Assembly (NCBI RefSeq): GCF_034048115.1
Contig: NZ_CP139145.1
Coordinates: forward strand, 4,154,001 to 4,218,000
Length of the DNA stretch: 64,000 nt
Direction of reading: 5' to 3'
Source of the DNA: Pseudarthrobacter sp. IC2-21
GTDB lineage: Bacteria > Actinomycetota > Actinomycetes > Actinomycetales > Micrococcaceae
The notes beneath the pieces are model-generated. The model had not been told where the DNA came from. It saw nothing but the letters and a program-made list of their open reading frames with translations, and made no database searches. This document shows positions 33,590-42,431 of the stretch, piece after piece (position 1 is the stretch's first letter; each line of letters begins with the position of its first letter). The position numbers and the translations under genes were made by a program.

Positions 33590-34219
33590 CTACCGCCCGG
33601 CGGAAATGCCCGCCAGGAGCTGCTCAAACGGCAGGGACTCGGCCACAGCCGGTTTCCGGCCCGGCTGCGCACCCTTCAGGAGCGCGGCGAACTCTGATGC
33701 TGCCCGCTGCACCCGGTCCGAGAGCGGCGAGCCGCCGTCGTCGGTGTTTCCCCAGTCCTGGGGTCCGGCAAATACGGCCGTGGCGGTCTGGCGGGTGCGG
33801 AGGTAGCTGAACAGCGGCCGCATGGCGTACTCCAGGACCATCTGGTGGCGGTCTGTGCCGCCGGTGGCACCCAGCAGGGCGGCCTTGCCCTCCAGGGACT
33901 TGGGGTCCAGGACGTCGATGAAGGATTTGAACAGGCCGCTGAAGGACGCGCTGAAGACGGGGCTCACTGCGATGATGCCGTCCGAGGCTTCCACGCCGGC
34001 GATGACATCGGCAAGGCGTGGGGCCGCGTACCCGGTAACGAAGTTGTTGGCAATGTCCACCGCGAGATCGCGAAGCTCAACCACGTCCACCTTCACCTGA
34101 TAGCCGGCGTCCTTGAGCTCGTGCTCTGCGGCAGCGGCGAGCTGATCGGCAAGCAGTCTGCTGGAGGACGGCACACCCAGGCCGGCGGACAGAACGGTAA
34201 TGCGGCGGGTTTCCACCAT
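33590..34219 (-). CDS. NADPH-dependent FMN reductase (CE1759/flavodoxin-like family)
   Basis: A 209-residue flavoprotein of the NADPH-dependent FMN reductase family; the N-terminus VLSAGLGVPSSSRLLADQLA supplies the phosphate-binding loop and the middle SPVFSASFSGLFKSFIDVLDPKSLEGKAALLGATGG is diagnostic of the CE1759-type subgroup. It supplies reduced flavin to monooxygenases or handles redox stress. The start at 34219 is chosen because the family begins with this motif; AGGAG lies before it. An 18-bp palindrome 30-47 bp upstream suggests a dedicated repressor, which is not encoded here. Confidence 0.83.
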   Translation of the reverse strand: MVETRRITVLSAGLGVPSSSRLLADQLAAAAEHELKDAGYQVKVDVVELRDLAVDIANNFVTGYAAPRLADVIAGVEASDGIIAVSPVFSASFSGLFKSFIDVLDPKSLEGKAALLGATGGTDRHQMVLEYAMRPLFSYLRTRQTATAVFAGPQDWGNTDDGGSPLSDRVQRAASEFAALLKGAQPGRKPAVAESLPFEQLLAGISAGR

Positions 34220-34248
34220 GGACTCCTCAGGTTCGGTACAAACAATGC

Positions 34249-34266
34249 TACATGTGTTTGCATGTA
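34249..34266. promoter_or_regulatory. 18-bp palindromic operator before the FMN reductase
   Basis: TACATGTGTTTGCATGTA has perfect 6-bp arms (TACATG/CATGTA) around TGTTTG. It lies 30-47 bp upstream of the FMN reductase ATG and 40 bp from the end of the PhzF gene. The size and symmetry fit a MarR- or TetR-type repressor site. Confidence 0.55.
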
Positions 34267-34305
34267 TCTGGGTAACCTGAGGCTTCTCGCTTTTATTCCG
34301 CCGGG

Positions 34306-35166
34306 CTAGATCAGTACTGTTCCACTGATGCGCGCAACGGATGTGCCGCCCACCCAGATGTCGCCGTCCACGGCCTCCACGTGGATCCGTCCAGTCCGGC
34401 CCAGCGCCGTACCCTGCGCGGCCACGTACGACGACGGTGCGCGGCCAGTGCCGATCAGCCACTGGGCGGCGCCGGCGTTGAAGCTCCCCGTCACCGGATC
34501 CTCCACCGCTGCGTCACCGGGAATGAACGTGCGGACCTCGAAGTCCGCCTCCGCCTCCGGCGCATGGGGCCCGATCACGCCGACCTTCAGGTCCCCCAAA
34601 GCTGCGAAGTCCGGTTTGATGCCCAGCACCTGCCCGGCGGAGGCCAGAAGCACGCCTATCCAGTCCGGACCGTTGACCAGCCAGGAGCCGTCCAGCAGTG
34701 CCTGGCGGGGCAGGCGGAGTCCGTCGGCGATCCGTGCCATGTCCGCCTCGTCCACCGCCCCTGAGCGCGTCAATGGCGGTGCGGCGAACGCCAGCCGTCC
34801 GCCGTCGCGCCTGACGCGCACCAGGCCCGCCCCGCACTCCTGGACGATCACGCCGTCCTGCTTCGGGATGCCACCGGCATCCAGCCACGCCTGCGCCGAA
34901 CCCAGCGTGGGATGGCCCGCGAAAGGAAACTCCTCGTGGGCAGTGAAGATGCGGACCCGGTAGTCGGCAGCCGGATGTGCGGGCGGCAGCAGGAACGTGG
35001 TCTCTGAAAGGTTCGTCCAGTTGGCGAATTGCTGCATCTGCCCGGCAGTGAGGTCCGCGGCTTCAACAACCACCGCCAACGGATTGCCCCGGTACGGTTC
35101 GTCCGTAAACACATCCAACTGGGTGAATGGACGACGGCGGGGCGCTGGGGAAGGATTTTGGCTCAC
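34306..35166 (-). CDS. PhzF-family epimerase/isomerase-like protein
   Basis: A 286-residue PhzF-family protein with two diaminopimelate-epimerase-like halves. The N-terminal FTQLDVFTDEPYRGNPLAVV and LSETTFLLPP (holding the conserved glutamate), then FPFAGHPTLGSA and the C-terminal DPVTGSFNAGAAQWL, are all present. PhzF isomerises a phenazine precursor in pseudomonads, but most family members have unknown substrates, and no phenazine genes occur here. The first 10 residues are variable. Confidence 0.87.
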   Translation of the reverse strand: MSQNPSPAPRRRPFTQLDVFTDEPYRGNPLAVVVEAADLTAGQMQQFANWTNLSETTFLLPPAHPAADYRVRIFTAHEEFPFAGHPTLGSAQAWLDAGGIPKQDGVIVQECGAGLVRVRRDGGRLAFAAPPLTRSGAVDEADMARIADGLRLPRQALLDGSWLVNGPDWIGVLLASAGQVLGIKPDFAALGDLKVGVIGPHAPEAEADFEVRTFIPGDAAVEDPVTGSFNAGAAQWLIGTGRAPSSYVAAQGTALGRTGRIHVEAVDGDIWVGGTSVARISGTVLI

Positions 35167-35231
35167 CGCCGCAGGCTATCACCCCGGAGCGGCGGCGCTG
35201 ACAGGTGGGCCCGCTCTGCCAGACTTCCCTC

Positions 35232-35654
35232 ATGACTGAGAACAAGACCCGGCCAACCCACGCGTCGGTGGAGGGGTTCCTCGCCGCAGTGGAGCATCCT
35301 GTCCGGCACCGGGACGGTCTGCTGCTGCTGGGACTCATGCAGGCAATCACTGGCGAGGAGCCCGAGATGTGGGGGCCCACCATCGTGGGATTCGGACAGT
35401 ACCACTACAAGTACGCGACCGGCCGGGAGGGCGACGCCGCGGCGGTGGGCTTCTCCCCCAGGAAGGCGAGCCTCTCGCTGTACGGGCTGACTTCCGCGCC
35501 CGAGGCTGCGGCACTGCTGGCCCGGCTGGGAAAGCATAGGACGGGCGCGGGCTGCCTGTACGTGAACAAGCTCGACGATATCGATGAGGCTGTGCTGGCC
35601 GAACTGATCCGCGCAGGCTACCGGCACGCCACCACGGTCCTCCACAGCCCCTGA
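35232..35654 (+). CDS. DUF1801 domain protein
   Basis: A 140-residue single-domain DUF1801 (YdhG-like) protein: ASVEGFLAAV at the start, EPEMWGPTIVGFGQYHYKY in the middle with the conserved W/G pattern, and VGFSPRKASLSLY. The fold is compact alpha/beta; function is unknown. Start at 35232 is preferred. A shared terminator separates it from rplI, which comes from the other direction. Confidence 0.83.
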   Translation: MTENKTRPTHASVEGFLAAVEHPVRHRDGLLLLGLMQAITGEEPEMWGPTIVGFGQYHYKYATGREGDAAAVGFSPRKASLSLYGLTSAPEAAALLARLGKHRTGAGCLYVNKLDDIDEAVLAELIRAGYRHATTVLHSP

Positions 35655-35668
35655 GGCGGGCACACAGG

Positions 35669-35703
35669 AAACCCCCGCCACCGGAGTGCGGTGACGGGGG
35701 TTT
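35669..35703. terminator. bidirectional terminator between DUF1801 gene and rplI
   Basis: AAACCCCCG pairs with CGGGGGTTT, extended inward by CACCG/CGGTG across one-base mismatches. A-rich and T-rich ends flank the stem, so it can stop transcripts from both converging genes. It lies 15 bp after the DUF1801 stop and 33 bp past the rplI end. Confidence 0.8.
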
Positions 35704-35735
35704 ACGTGCAGTTCAGGAACGGGTCGCCGGAAAGG

Positions 35736-36188
35736 CTACTTGCCCGCCACTACGTCGAGTTCGATCACAGCGGCAACGTCCTCGTGGAGACGGACGTTGG
35801 CCTGGTAGGAACCAACCGACTTGATGTGTGCCGGCAGTTCAACCTTGCGCTTGTCGATCTTGCCAAGGCCAGCGGCCTCAACAGCGTCGGCTACGTCGGC
35901 CTGCTTGACGGTGCCGAACAGGCGTCCGGTCTCGCCAGCCTTGACAACGAGCTTGACCGGCTTGGAGGAGAGTGCAGCGGCCTGCTTCTGAGCATCTTCC
36001 AGGGAAGCGTGCTCGCGGGCGGCGCGGGCAGCCTTGATGGACTCAACCTGCTTCTCGCCACCCTTCGACCAGGTCAGGGCGAAGTTGCGGGGCAGCAGGT
36101 AGTTACGTGCGTAACCGTCCTTGACCTCGACAACGTCGCCAGCGGCACCGAGACCGGTTACTTCGTGGGTCAGAATGAGCTTTGCCAT
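35736..36188 (-). CDS. rplI: 50S ribosomal protein L9
   Basis: A 150-residue L9 protein. The N-terminal domain [33 protein letters not shown] binds 23S rRNA and is joined by the long central helix to a C-terminal domain. Length is typical for actinobacteria. It is the last gene of rpsF-ssb-rpsR-rplI, 17 bp after rpsR, and ends at a bidirectional terminator. Confidence 0.96.
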   Translation of the reverse strand: MAKLILTHEVTGLGAAGDVVEVKDGYARNYLLPRNFALTWSKGGEKQVESIKAARAAREHASLEDAQKQAAALSSKPVKLVVKAGETGRLFGTVKQADVADAVEAAGLGKIDKRKVELPAHIKSVGSYQANVRLHEDVAAVIELDVVAGK

Positions 36189-36205
36189 GTTAGTCAGTCC
36201 CTTCC

Positions 36206-36445
36206 TTAGCCGCGGCCAGCGCCGGAGTAGGGCAGCAGAGCAACTTCGCGGGCGTTCTTGATTGCCTGGGCGATCTTGCGCTGTTCCTGCACCGTGACGC
36301 CAGTGACGCGACGGGCGCGGATCTTTCCGCGGTCGGAGATGAACTTGCGCAGCAATGCTACGTCCTTGTAGTCGATGACAGTGATGTCAGCGGCCTTCAA
36401 GGGGTTGGACTTTGGTTTGGGCTTACGGAGTTCAGCCTTAGCCAT
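36206..36445 (-). CDS. rpsR: 30S ribosomal protein S18
   Basis: A 79-residue S18 protein, which pairs with S6 on the small-subunit platform. The core [27 protein letters not shown] and [19 protein letters not shown] are conserved. The start at 36445 (MAKAEL) has GGAGCTCC upstream; longer reading is not supported. The N-terminus lacks the CxxC pattern of zinc-containing S18 forms, so this is a zinc-independent type. A hairpin lies 24-45 bp upstream in the ssb-rpsR gap. Confidence 0.95.
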   Translation of the reverse strand: MAKAELRKPKPKSNPLKAADITVIDYKDVALLRKFISDRGKIRARRVTGVTVQEQRKIAQAIKNAREVALLPYSGAGRG

Positions 36446-36468
36446 CGTGGAGCTCCTATTCTTTGGAG

Positions 36469-36490
36469 CCCGTGGATGTTGATCCACGGG
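36469..36490 (-). promoter_or_regulatory. hairpin in the ssb-rpsR intergenic mRNA
   Basis: CCCGTGGAT at 36469-36477 and ATCCACGGG at 36482-36490 form a 9-bp stem with a GTTG loop. It lies between ssb and rpsR, upstream of the rpsR ribosome-binding site. It may attenuate or process the mRNA so that ribosomal proteins and SSB are made in different amounts. Confidence 0.5.
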
Positions 36491-36571
36491 ATGGTGGTGG
36501 TCCGACGGCGGCAGTCACCTGGTGCGTTGCGGCACCCGGGCGGTCCCCCGGCGTCGGGCCTGGAGTTTGGT

Positions 36572-37162
36572 TTAGAAGGGAGGTTCGGAATCGGGGCCGT
36601 TGCCCCAGCCGCCTGCATTGGAGACTCCGGGCGTTGCCCAAGGATCTTCCTGTGCAGCCTGCTGGTTGCCGCCGCCCCAGTTTCCGCCGGAGTTGCCGCC
36701 CTGGTTTCCACCAGAGTTGCCTCCTCCGAAGCCGCCGCCGCTGTTGCCGCCGCCGAAGCCACCCTGGGCGCCGTTTCCGGCACCTCCACCGCCGGAGCGC
36801 TGGGTGCGGTTGACCTTGGCGTTGGCATAGCGCAGGCTCGGGCCGATTTCATCGACTTCGAGCTCAATGACGGTGCGCTTTTCGCCTTCTTTTGTTTCAT
36901 AGGAACGGCTCTTCAAGCGGCCGGAAACGATCACGCGCATGCCCTTGGTCAGGGATTCGGCGACGTTTTCGGCTGCTTCACGCCACACCGCAGCGCGGAG
37001 GAACAGGGTTTCCCCGTCCTTCCACTCATTGGACTGGCGGTCAAAGGTGCGTGGGGTGGAAGCGATGGTGAAGTTCGCTACTGCCGAACCTGACGGTGTG
37101 AACCGCAATTCCGGGTCATTGGTGAGATTACCGATGACCGTAATGGTGGTCTCGCCTGCCAT
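36572..37162 (-). CDS. ssb: single-stranded DNA-binding protein
   Basis: A 196-residue SSB. The N-terminal OB-fold (1-115; [21 protein letters not shown]) binds ssDNA as a tetramer. A long Gly/Asn/Gln-rich tail with repeated [11 protein letters not shown] motifs follows, ending in the acidic tip DSEPPF, the docking peptide for replication and repair proteins. The gene lies 73 bp after rpsF in the conserved operon. Confidence 0.95.
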   Translation of the reverse strand: MAGETTITVIGNLTNDPELRFTPSGSAVANFTIASTPRTFDRQSNEWKDGETLFLRAAVWREAAENVAESLTKGMRVIVSGRLKSRSYETKEGEKRTVIELEVDEIGPSLRYANAKVNRTQRSGGGGAGNGAQGGFGGGNSGGGFGGGNSGGNQGGNSGGNWGGGNQQAAQEDPWATPGVSNAGGWGNGPDSEPPF

Positions 37163-37235
37163 CTACTGCCTCCTTGTTCGATCTTGGATGAAGAGTTCGA
37201 TCCTGTGGGGTGAAGAATGAAGATCGGAGCTGAAA

Positions 37236-37541
37236 TTACTCAGCAACAACCTTCTGCTCTTCGGGGCGGGTGATCTTGGTGCGCATGATGGTCTCGTTAA
37301 GAGACAGCTGGCGGTCAAGTTCCTTGGCGGTTTCCGGCTTGGCGGTGAAGTTCACCACTGCGTAGATACCTTCAGACTTCTTCTTGATTTCGTAAGCCAG
37401 CCGGCGACGGCCCCAGATGTCAACCTTCTCGATGGTTCCACCATCGGTCGTGATGACGTTCAGGAACTTCTGAAGCGACGGCTCAACGGTACGCTCTTCG
37501 ACCTCGGGGTCGATGATTACCATCAATTCGTAAGGACGCAT
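37236..37541 (-). CDS. rpsF: 30S ribosomal protein S6
   Basis: A 101-residue S6 protein ([42 protein letters not shown]), partner of S18. It is the first gene of the operon. The start at 37541 is preferred because a perfect AGGAGG lies 12 nt upstream; a further in-frame start 12 nt earlier would overlap that site. A leader structure that can hide the AGGAGG precedes it. Confidence 0.95.
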   Translation of the reverse strand: MRPYELMVIIDPEVEERTVEPSLQKFLNVITTDGGTIEKVDIWGRRRLAYEIKKKSEGIYAVVNFTAKPETAKELDRQLSLNETIMRTKITRPEEQKVVAE

Positions 37542-37552
37542 ATGTGAACCCA

Positions 37553-37595
37553 CCTCCTTTGGGCTAAGCGGTTACGGCATTTCCGTAACAGGAGG
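37553..37595 (-). promoter_or_regulatory. rpsF leader with Shine-Dalgarno sequestration (S6:S18 motif candidate)
   Basis: In the rpsF mRNA leader, CCUCCU (from 37595-37590) can pair with the AGGAGG ribosome-binding site (37558-37553). Between them, GUUACGG/CCGUAAC forms a perfect 7-bp hairpin with an AAAUG loop, followed by an unpaired ACCGC on the 3' side. A CCG next to such a hairpin is the known recognition feature of the S6:S18 autoregulatory element in other bacteria. Binding of S6:S18 would block rpsF translation. Confidence 0.65.
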
Positions 37596-37983
37596 TTCAT
37601 TTGCGATGCCATGCCAGCCCGGCCAACGGAACGGAGGCAGGGCGCAGCACAGACTTCACTATCTTAGTGCATTTGGACCGGATAGGCGATTCGCGCTTGA
37701 CTCAAGGCTAAATGCCAGGACGGCGGTGCGGAAGCCGCAGTCCGGGTATGTGGAAAACTCCGCCACGGACGACGCACGGGCGACTGAGTACTCCTAGGTA
37801 GCGGTACTCAGTCCGTTGCGTCAACAAGTACTGTGGTGCACCCCTAAACGCCGGGCTACATTGACATCCATCGGCTGGGTAACCGTGTTGTTGGCCCCAT
37901 CAGTCAGGCAGCCGGCTGGGCGGGTTTTGTCGCAGTGAAGTGCAGCAGGCTGCAGGTCTCCTTCTTTAATGAACGGGGACTTC
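37596..37983. promoter_or_regulatory. divergent gap between rpsF and LAL regulator with 10-bp inverted repeat
   Basis: No gene is seen in this 388-bp stretch. The rpsF promoter probably lies near TAAGAT on the reverse strand (37666-37661). GACTGAGTAC at 37782-37791 is exactly inverted as GTACTCAGTC at 37804-37813, with CCTAGG in the 12-bp spacer; it is a good operator candidate for the LuxR-type gene that starts 170 bp later. Confidence 0.55.
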
Positions 37984-40671
37984 ATGTCGTTAATTGGCCG
38001 GAACAAGGAGCTGGACCGGATCCTCGCGGTGATCCGGGGCCCGAAGGAATCAGCCCTCATGGTGGTGGGGCGGAGGGGAACGGGCAAGTCGGCGCTGTTG
38101 TCCGAGATCCCGCGGCTTTCCGAACATCGGACTGTTTTCCTGCGGGCAAGCGCATCAGAATCCGATTGGCCCCTCTCCGGCCTCACAGCGCTCCTGAACG
38201 GAATCGATGATCCGATCCTGGGGCGGTTCGCCGATGAGCTGCTGCGGAATTCGGCCGGCACCATGGACGTTGCCACGGTGGCGACGTTGCTCCTTAATGG
38301 GCTGCATCAGCGCTCCTCGTCACGAACCATCGTGGTTATCGACGATGCGGACCAGTTGGACCCCGGCAGCCAGGCCGTTATTGGCTTCCTTGCCCGCCGC
38401 CTGGCCGGAACGGACATAGCGCTGATCGCCAGCATCCGTGAAGAGCTGCCCGACAGCCCGTTCGGCAGCCTCCCGGCCCTGCATCTGAAGGCCCTGAACT
38501 ACAACGACACTGTCCGGATGCTGGAATCGATTCCCGCGCGGCAGACGGCGACGACGGCGCTTCACGCGGTTGCCGCAGCCACCCAGGGAAATCCGCTCGC
38601 CGCCGTCGAGCTTTACACGTGCCTTCTGGAACGCCACGCCGAAGGGAAGTACGCACTTCCCATTCCGCTGCCCTGCAAAGGAAGCTTCGAATCGGAGTTC
38701 GCCGCGATGGCGGGCGCCCTCACTCCCGCCGCCCGGCAAGCCCTCGACCTGATGTCACTGTCCTGCCGCAGCGACATCGCCACCCTGGAAAAGGTGCACG
38801 GCGAGCTCTGGACCGGCATGGATGAGCTCCTGGCAAACGGCATGGTGATCCGCTCCGGTCCGCACCTGCGCATTCAGGACCAGCTCCTGCGTGGCTATGT
38901 TTTCGCCGCCATGACGCCGTCGGTACGCACCGCCGCCCACAGGGCATTAGCGGAGGCCGCAGGTGAGTCCGACCCCTACGCCCGGCGGTGGCATCTGAGC
39001 TTCAGCGCGCTGGAACGCCAGACCCCTTTCGGCCTCCTGCGGTACGCCGTGGACCTGATTCGCGCCGGCGAAGTTACCTTCGCCGTGGAGTACATCGAAC
39101 GTGCGCTCACCATCAATCCCTGGGAAGCGGAGACGGCGGCGCGGCTCACCACCGTGGCCGAGTTGCTCTTTAACCGGGGAGAATTCGTCTACGCCCAGCG
39201 ATACCTGGACTGGGCCCGGCGGGTGACCCGCAACCCGGCCCTGATCCTCCGGCTCACCGGGCTGGCCTTTGGAATTCAGTTCATTCAGGGGGCCGCGGTG
39301 CGATCAAGCATGGTGCTGCGCCTGGTCAAGGAGTTCGGCCAGCACGATCCGGCCTATGCGGCCACCCTGTTGTCCGTCAGTTCACTCCATTACGCCGAAC
39401 GGTGGGAGCTGGACGACGCCGTCAGCCTGCTCCACGAGGCCGACGAGTTCCGCGAGGCCGCCAGCACCGACTGCCTGGCTGTAGCCGAGCGCGCCAAACT
39501 CCTGATCGAGGCTATCCGGGGGAACACCGAGCGTCATGAACGCAAACACGACGTCGGCGGCACCGTGGCCAGCCTGTTGGTGCAGGCCCGTGCCCTGACC
39601 TACGCGGAACACCATGAACTTGCCCGGGAAGCTTTCACGATGGTGCACAGTTCCGTCGGGGCCAGCAACATCAACTGGCGCGAGACGGCGGCGTACCTCG
39701 CCGTGGACAACGAAATCCGGGCGGGGAACGTCCGCATGGCCATCCGGCTGATCGAGGACCTCGAGCTCACTGAGCCGGAGACCAAATACCACCGCGGGAT
39801 GCGGCACGTTTTCCGGGTGTGGCGGGCGCATTCACTTGGCGATGAGGCACTGGCACAGCTTTACGTTGCCGATGCCCACCGTTTCGCCGGCGCAGACACC
39901 CATCCGGCCATCACAGCGCAGCTGGCTGCCTGCCAGGGTCACTTCGCACTGATGCGCGGCAACCTGGCAGAGGCCTGCGCCCAGCTGTCCCGGGCCGCGG
40001 AGATCGGTTCGCGGTTCGCCAATCCCACACTGCTCCGCTGCGAGGCCGATCTTGTGGAGGTCCTGATCCGGCTGGGGCGGCACCGCGAAGCCACCCAGGC
40101 CCTCTACCGGCTTGAGAGCCGCGCGGTTGGGCTGAGGTCCCCGTGGCTGCTGACGGCCGTTGCCCGCAGCCGCGCGATGCTGGCCGACGGTGAGCAGTCA
40201 CTACAGCTGTTCAACCAGGCACTCGAGAGCAGGAACGGCCACGATTCACCCCTGGAACGCGCCCGCACCTTGCTGTGCTTTGCGGAGCGGCTGGGCGCCC
40301 TGGGCAGGCAGCGGCATGCCAGGGAGGGACTGCTGCGTGCAAAAGTGATGTTTGATGAAGCGGGGGCCGACGCCTGGACGCAGCATGTTGATTCGCTCCT
40401 TCTTGACGAACGGGTGGAGCCGGCCCGGTCGCCTGGCAACCCGGCCTTGCTGATGCTCGCCGACCACGAACGCGCCCTCGCCCAGATGGTGGCCCGCGGC
40501 ATGCGCAACAAGGAAATCGCTGCCACACTCTTCGTTTCCATCCGGACCGTGGAAGTGCGCCTCACGGCCATCTACCGCAAACTCGGCGTGGAATCCCGTG
40601 CCCAGCTGACCGCCCTTGCAGCCGCCAAGGAAGCCGCCTCCCGGGAACCCTACATCCTTCCCGTGGTCTAG
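37984..40671 (+). CDS. large ATP-binding LuxR-family (LAL/MalT-like) regulator
   Basis: An 895-residue regulator. The N-terminal AAA/NTPase domain (about 1-280) carries Walker A GRRGTGKS (29-36) and a Walker B at VVIDDADQLD. A long helical middle part (about 350-820) looks like TPR-type repeats, and the C-terminus has a LuxR helix-turn-helix (MRNKEIAATLFVSIRTVEVRLTAIYRKL). The start at 37984 has GGGGA 7 nt upstream; ATG 37969 has none. It directly precedes the glycan locus on the same strand, so it is a candidate activator of that locus. The inducing ligand is unknown. Confidence 0.86.
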   Translation: MSLIGRNKELDRILAVIRGPKESALMVVGRRGTGKSALLSEIPRLSEHRTVFLRASASESDWPLSGLTALLNGIDDPILGRFADELLRNSAGTMDVATVATLLLNGLHQRSSSRTIVVIDDADQLDPGSQAVIGFLARRLAGTDIALIASIREELPDSPFGSLPALHLKALNYNDTVRMLESIPARQTATTALHAVAAATQGNPLAAVELYTCLLERHAEGKYALPIPLPCKGSFESEFAAMAGALTPAARQALDLMSLSCRSDIATLEKVHGELWTGMDELLANGMVIRSGPHLRIQDQLLRGYVFAAMTPSVRTAAHRALAEAAGESDPYARRWHLSFSALERQTPFGLLRYAVDLIRAGEVTFAVEYIERALTINPWEAETAARLTTVAELLFNRGEFVYAQRYLDWARRVTRNPALILRLTGLAFGIQFIQGAAVRSSMVLRLVKEFGQHDPAYAATLLSVSSLHYAERWELDDAVSLLHEADEFREAASTDCLAVAERAKLLIEAIRGNTERHERKHDVGGTVASLLVQARALTYAEHHELAREAFTMVHSSVGASNINWRETAAYLAVDNEIRAGNVRMAIRLIEDLELTEPETKYHRGMRHVFRVWRAHSLGDEALAQLYVADAHRFAGADTHPAITAQLAACQGHFALMRGNLAEACAQLSRAAEIGSRFANPTLLRCEADLVEVLIRLGRHREATQALYRLESRAVGLRSPWLLTAVARSRAMLADGEQSLQLFNQALESRNGHDSPLERARTLLCFAERLGALGRQRHAREGLLRAKVMFDEAGADAWTQHVDSLLLDERVEPARSPGNPALLMLADHERALAQMVARGMRNKEIAATLFVSIRTVEVRLTAIYRKLGVESRAQLTALAAAKEAASREPYILPVV

Positions 40672-40823
40672 GTTTTCTGCCCCTGTGCAGGTACCCGCAG
40701 TTTCCGCAGTGTTCCCTTCCAGCACCCACATCGCCCCGGCTTTTCCCGGAAATACGCGCCAGTTCAGGGCTAATTTTGCAGCACGGCCAGAGCAAACACG
40801 CACACTCCGGGAAGGGGTTCATC

Positions 40824-42407
40824 ATGGTGGAAGTTCCAGTAGCCCCGACCCGGCGGGCAGGTTTTGACTGGCCCGTTGCCTCCGTTGCTGCACAGCGGAA
40901 CGCAACAGCGCGGTTGGCGGCAGCAGAAGCCGCAGGAACCCGGTTTCTGCTGCCGCCAATTGCCGTCCCGGCAACGCCCGGCCGCAAAGCGGGGGCGGCC
41001 TGGATCCACAACCACATCACCCTGCTCCGGGCCACCGATGCTGTTGTGGTGGCAGGCGCCGTATGGGTCGGCGATCTCCTGTCCAGCGTGGGGTTCGTGC
41101 CAGGGGTGGAAAGCGCCAGAGGCGGCCTCCTCACGGCCGTGACGGTGGCGCTGCTCTGGCTGCTGGCGCTGGAAATCTACCGGACGCGGGATTCAAAGGT
41201 CCTGGGCGTCGGAGCTGATGAGTTCAAGCGGGTTGCCTCGGCGACGCTGCGGATCTTCGGGCTCATGGCCATCGCCGGCATCGTCTTTTCCGTGCACGGC
41301 GGGACCGCCTTCATCACCGTGTCCCTGCCGCTTGGGCTGATAGCCCTGACCGGGAACCGCTGGGCCTTCCGGCGCCGGCTGACCAGGGAAAAGGGCCGCG
41401 GCCGCCACCTCTCACGGGCCGTCGTCGTCGGCGAACCGGAGGACGTGCGGTACGTGGTGCAGCAGGTGGCCAAAAAATCAGGTCCGGTCTACGAAATTTT
41501 GGGAGTCTGCCTGCCCGGAGCACGGCGCGGCGGGAAACTGCGCGTGGACGGACACCAAATTCCCATCCTCTCCTCCACGGATGACATCGCCCGCACAGTG
41601 CGTCTGTCCGATGCGGACTCGGTCATCGTGGCAGGGCCCCTGCCGGGGGGTAACAAATTTATCCGTGAGCTCGGCTGGAAACTTGAGGAATGTGCGGCGG
41701 AGATGGTCCTGGCGGCCACGCTGACAAATGTTGCGGGTCCCCGCATCCATTGGCGGCCGGTGGAAGGCCTGCCCCTGATGCATGTGGACATCCCCCAGTA
41801 CTCAGGTGCGAAGCATGTGCTGAAACGGGTCGTGGATGTGGTGATGGCGCTCGGTGCCCTCCTGGCGCTGTCGCCACTGCTTCTGGTGCTGGCCGTCATT
41901 GTCCGGTTGGACAGCCCCGGGCCGGTACTTTTCCGTCAGGACCGGGTGGGCAAGGACGGCCACCCGTTCGGGATGTTCAAATTCCGGTCCATGGTGGTGG
42001 ACGCCGAGGCACGCCTGGCCGCGCTGGACCAGCGCAACGAGGGTGCCGGCGTGCTGTTCAAGCTGCGTGACGATCCCCGGGTGACGCGCTGCGGCCGCTG
42101 GATGCGCAAGTACTCACTCGATGAGCTCCCCCAGCTTTGGAACGTTGTCCTCGGCGACATGAGCATGGTGGGACCGCGGCCGCCACTGGACCGGGAAGTC
42201 AACGGCTATGAACGCCACACGCACCGGCGCCTGCTCATTAAGCCGGGAATCACCGGCCTCTGGCAGATCAACGGCCGCTCGGACCTGGCCTGGGACGAGG
42301 CCGTGCGGCTGGATCTCTACTACGTCGAAAACTGGTCCATTGCCGGGGACCTGCTGATTCTCTGGCGCACCTTCCGCGCCGTCATCAAGCCCTCCGGGGC
42401 CTACTAA
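40824..42407 (+). CDS. exopolysaccharide priming sugar transferase (polyprenyl glycosylphosphotransferase)
   Basis: A 527-residue membrane protein of the WbaP/CpsE/WcaJ type that puts the first sugar phosphate on undecaprenyl phosphate. The N-terminal half has four to five hydrophobic helices and a CoA-binding-like domain. The C-terminal catalytic domain shows KRVVDVVMALGALLALSPLL, SPGPVLFRQDRVGKDG, MFKFRSM, LDELPQLWNVVLGDMSMVGPRP and IKPGITGLWQINGRSDL. The start at 40824 follows GAAGGGG. It is the first biosynthetic gene of the locus and commits the lipid-linked repeat unit. Confidence 0.92.
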   Translation: MVEVPVAPTRRAGFDWPVASVAAQRNATARLAAAEAAGTRFLLPPIAVPATPGRKAGAAWIHNHITLLRATDAVVVAGAVWVGDLLSSVGFVPGVESARGGLLTAVTVALLWLLALEIYRTRDSKVLGVGADEFKRVASATLRIFGLMAIAGIVFSVHGGTAFITVSLPLGLIALTGNRWAFRRRLTREKGRGRHLSRAVVVGEPEDVRYVVQQVAKKSGPVYEILGVCLPGARRGGKLRVDGHQIPILSSTDDIARTVRLSDADSVIVAGPLPGGNKFIRELGWKLEECAAEMVLAATLTNVAGPRIHWRPVEGLPLMHVDIPQYSGAKHVLKRVVDVVMALGALLALSPLLLVLAVIVRLDSPGPVLFRQDRVGKDGHPFGMFKFRSMVVDAEARLAALDQRNEGAGVLFKLRDDPRVTRCGRWMRKYSLDELPQLWNVVLGDMSMVGPRPPLDREVNGYERHTHRRLLIKPGITGLWQINGRSDLAWDEAVRLDLYYVENWSIAGDLLILWRTFRAVIKPSGAY

Positions 42408-42431
42408 CAACTCCCCTGGAAAGGAAGTGAC

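Noticed and set aside
37821-38276. Reverse 151-codon frame upstream of the LAL gene
   Set aside because: It overlaps the start of the LAL regulator, has no domain, and its composition is a shadow of the GC-rich gene.
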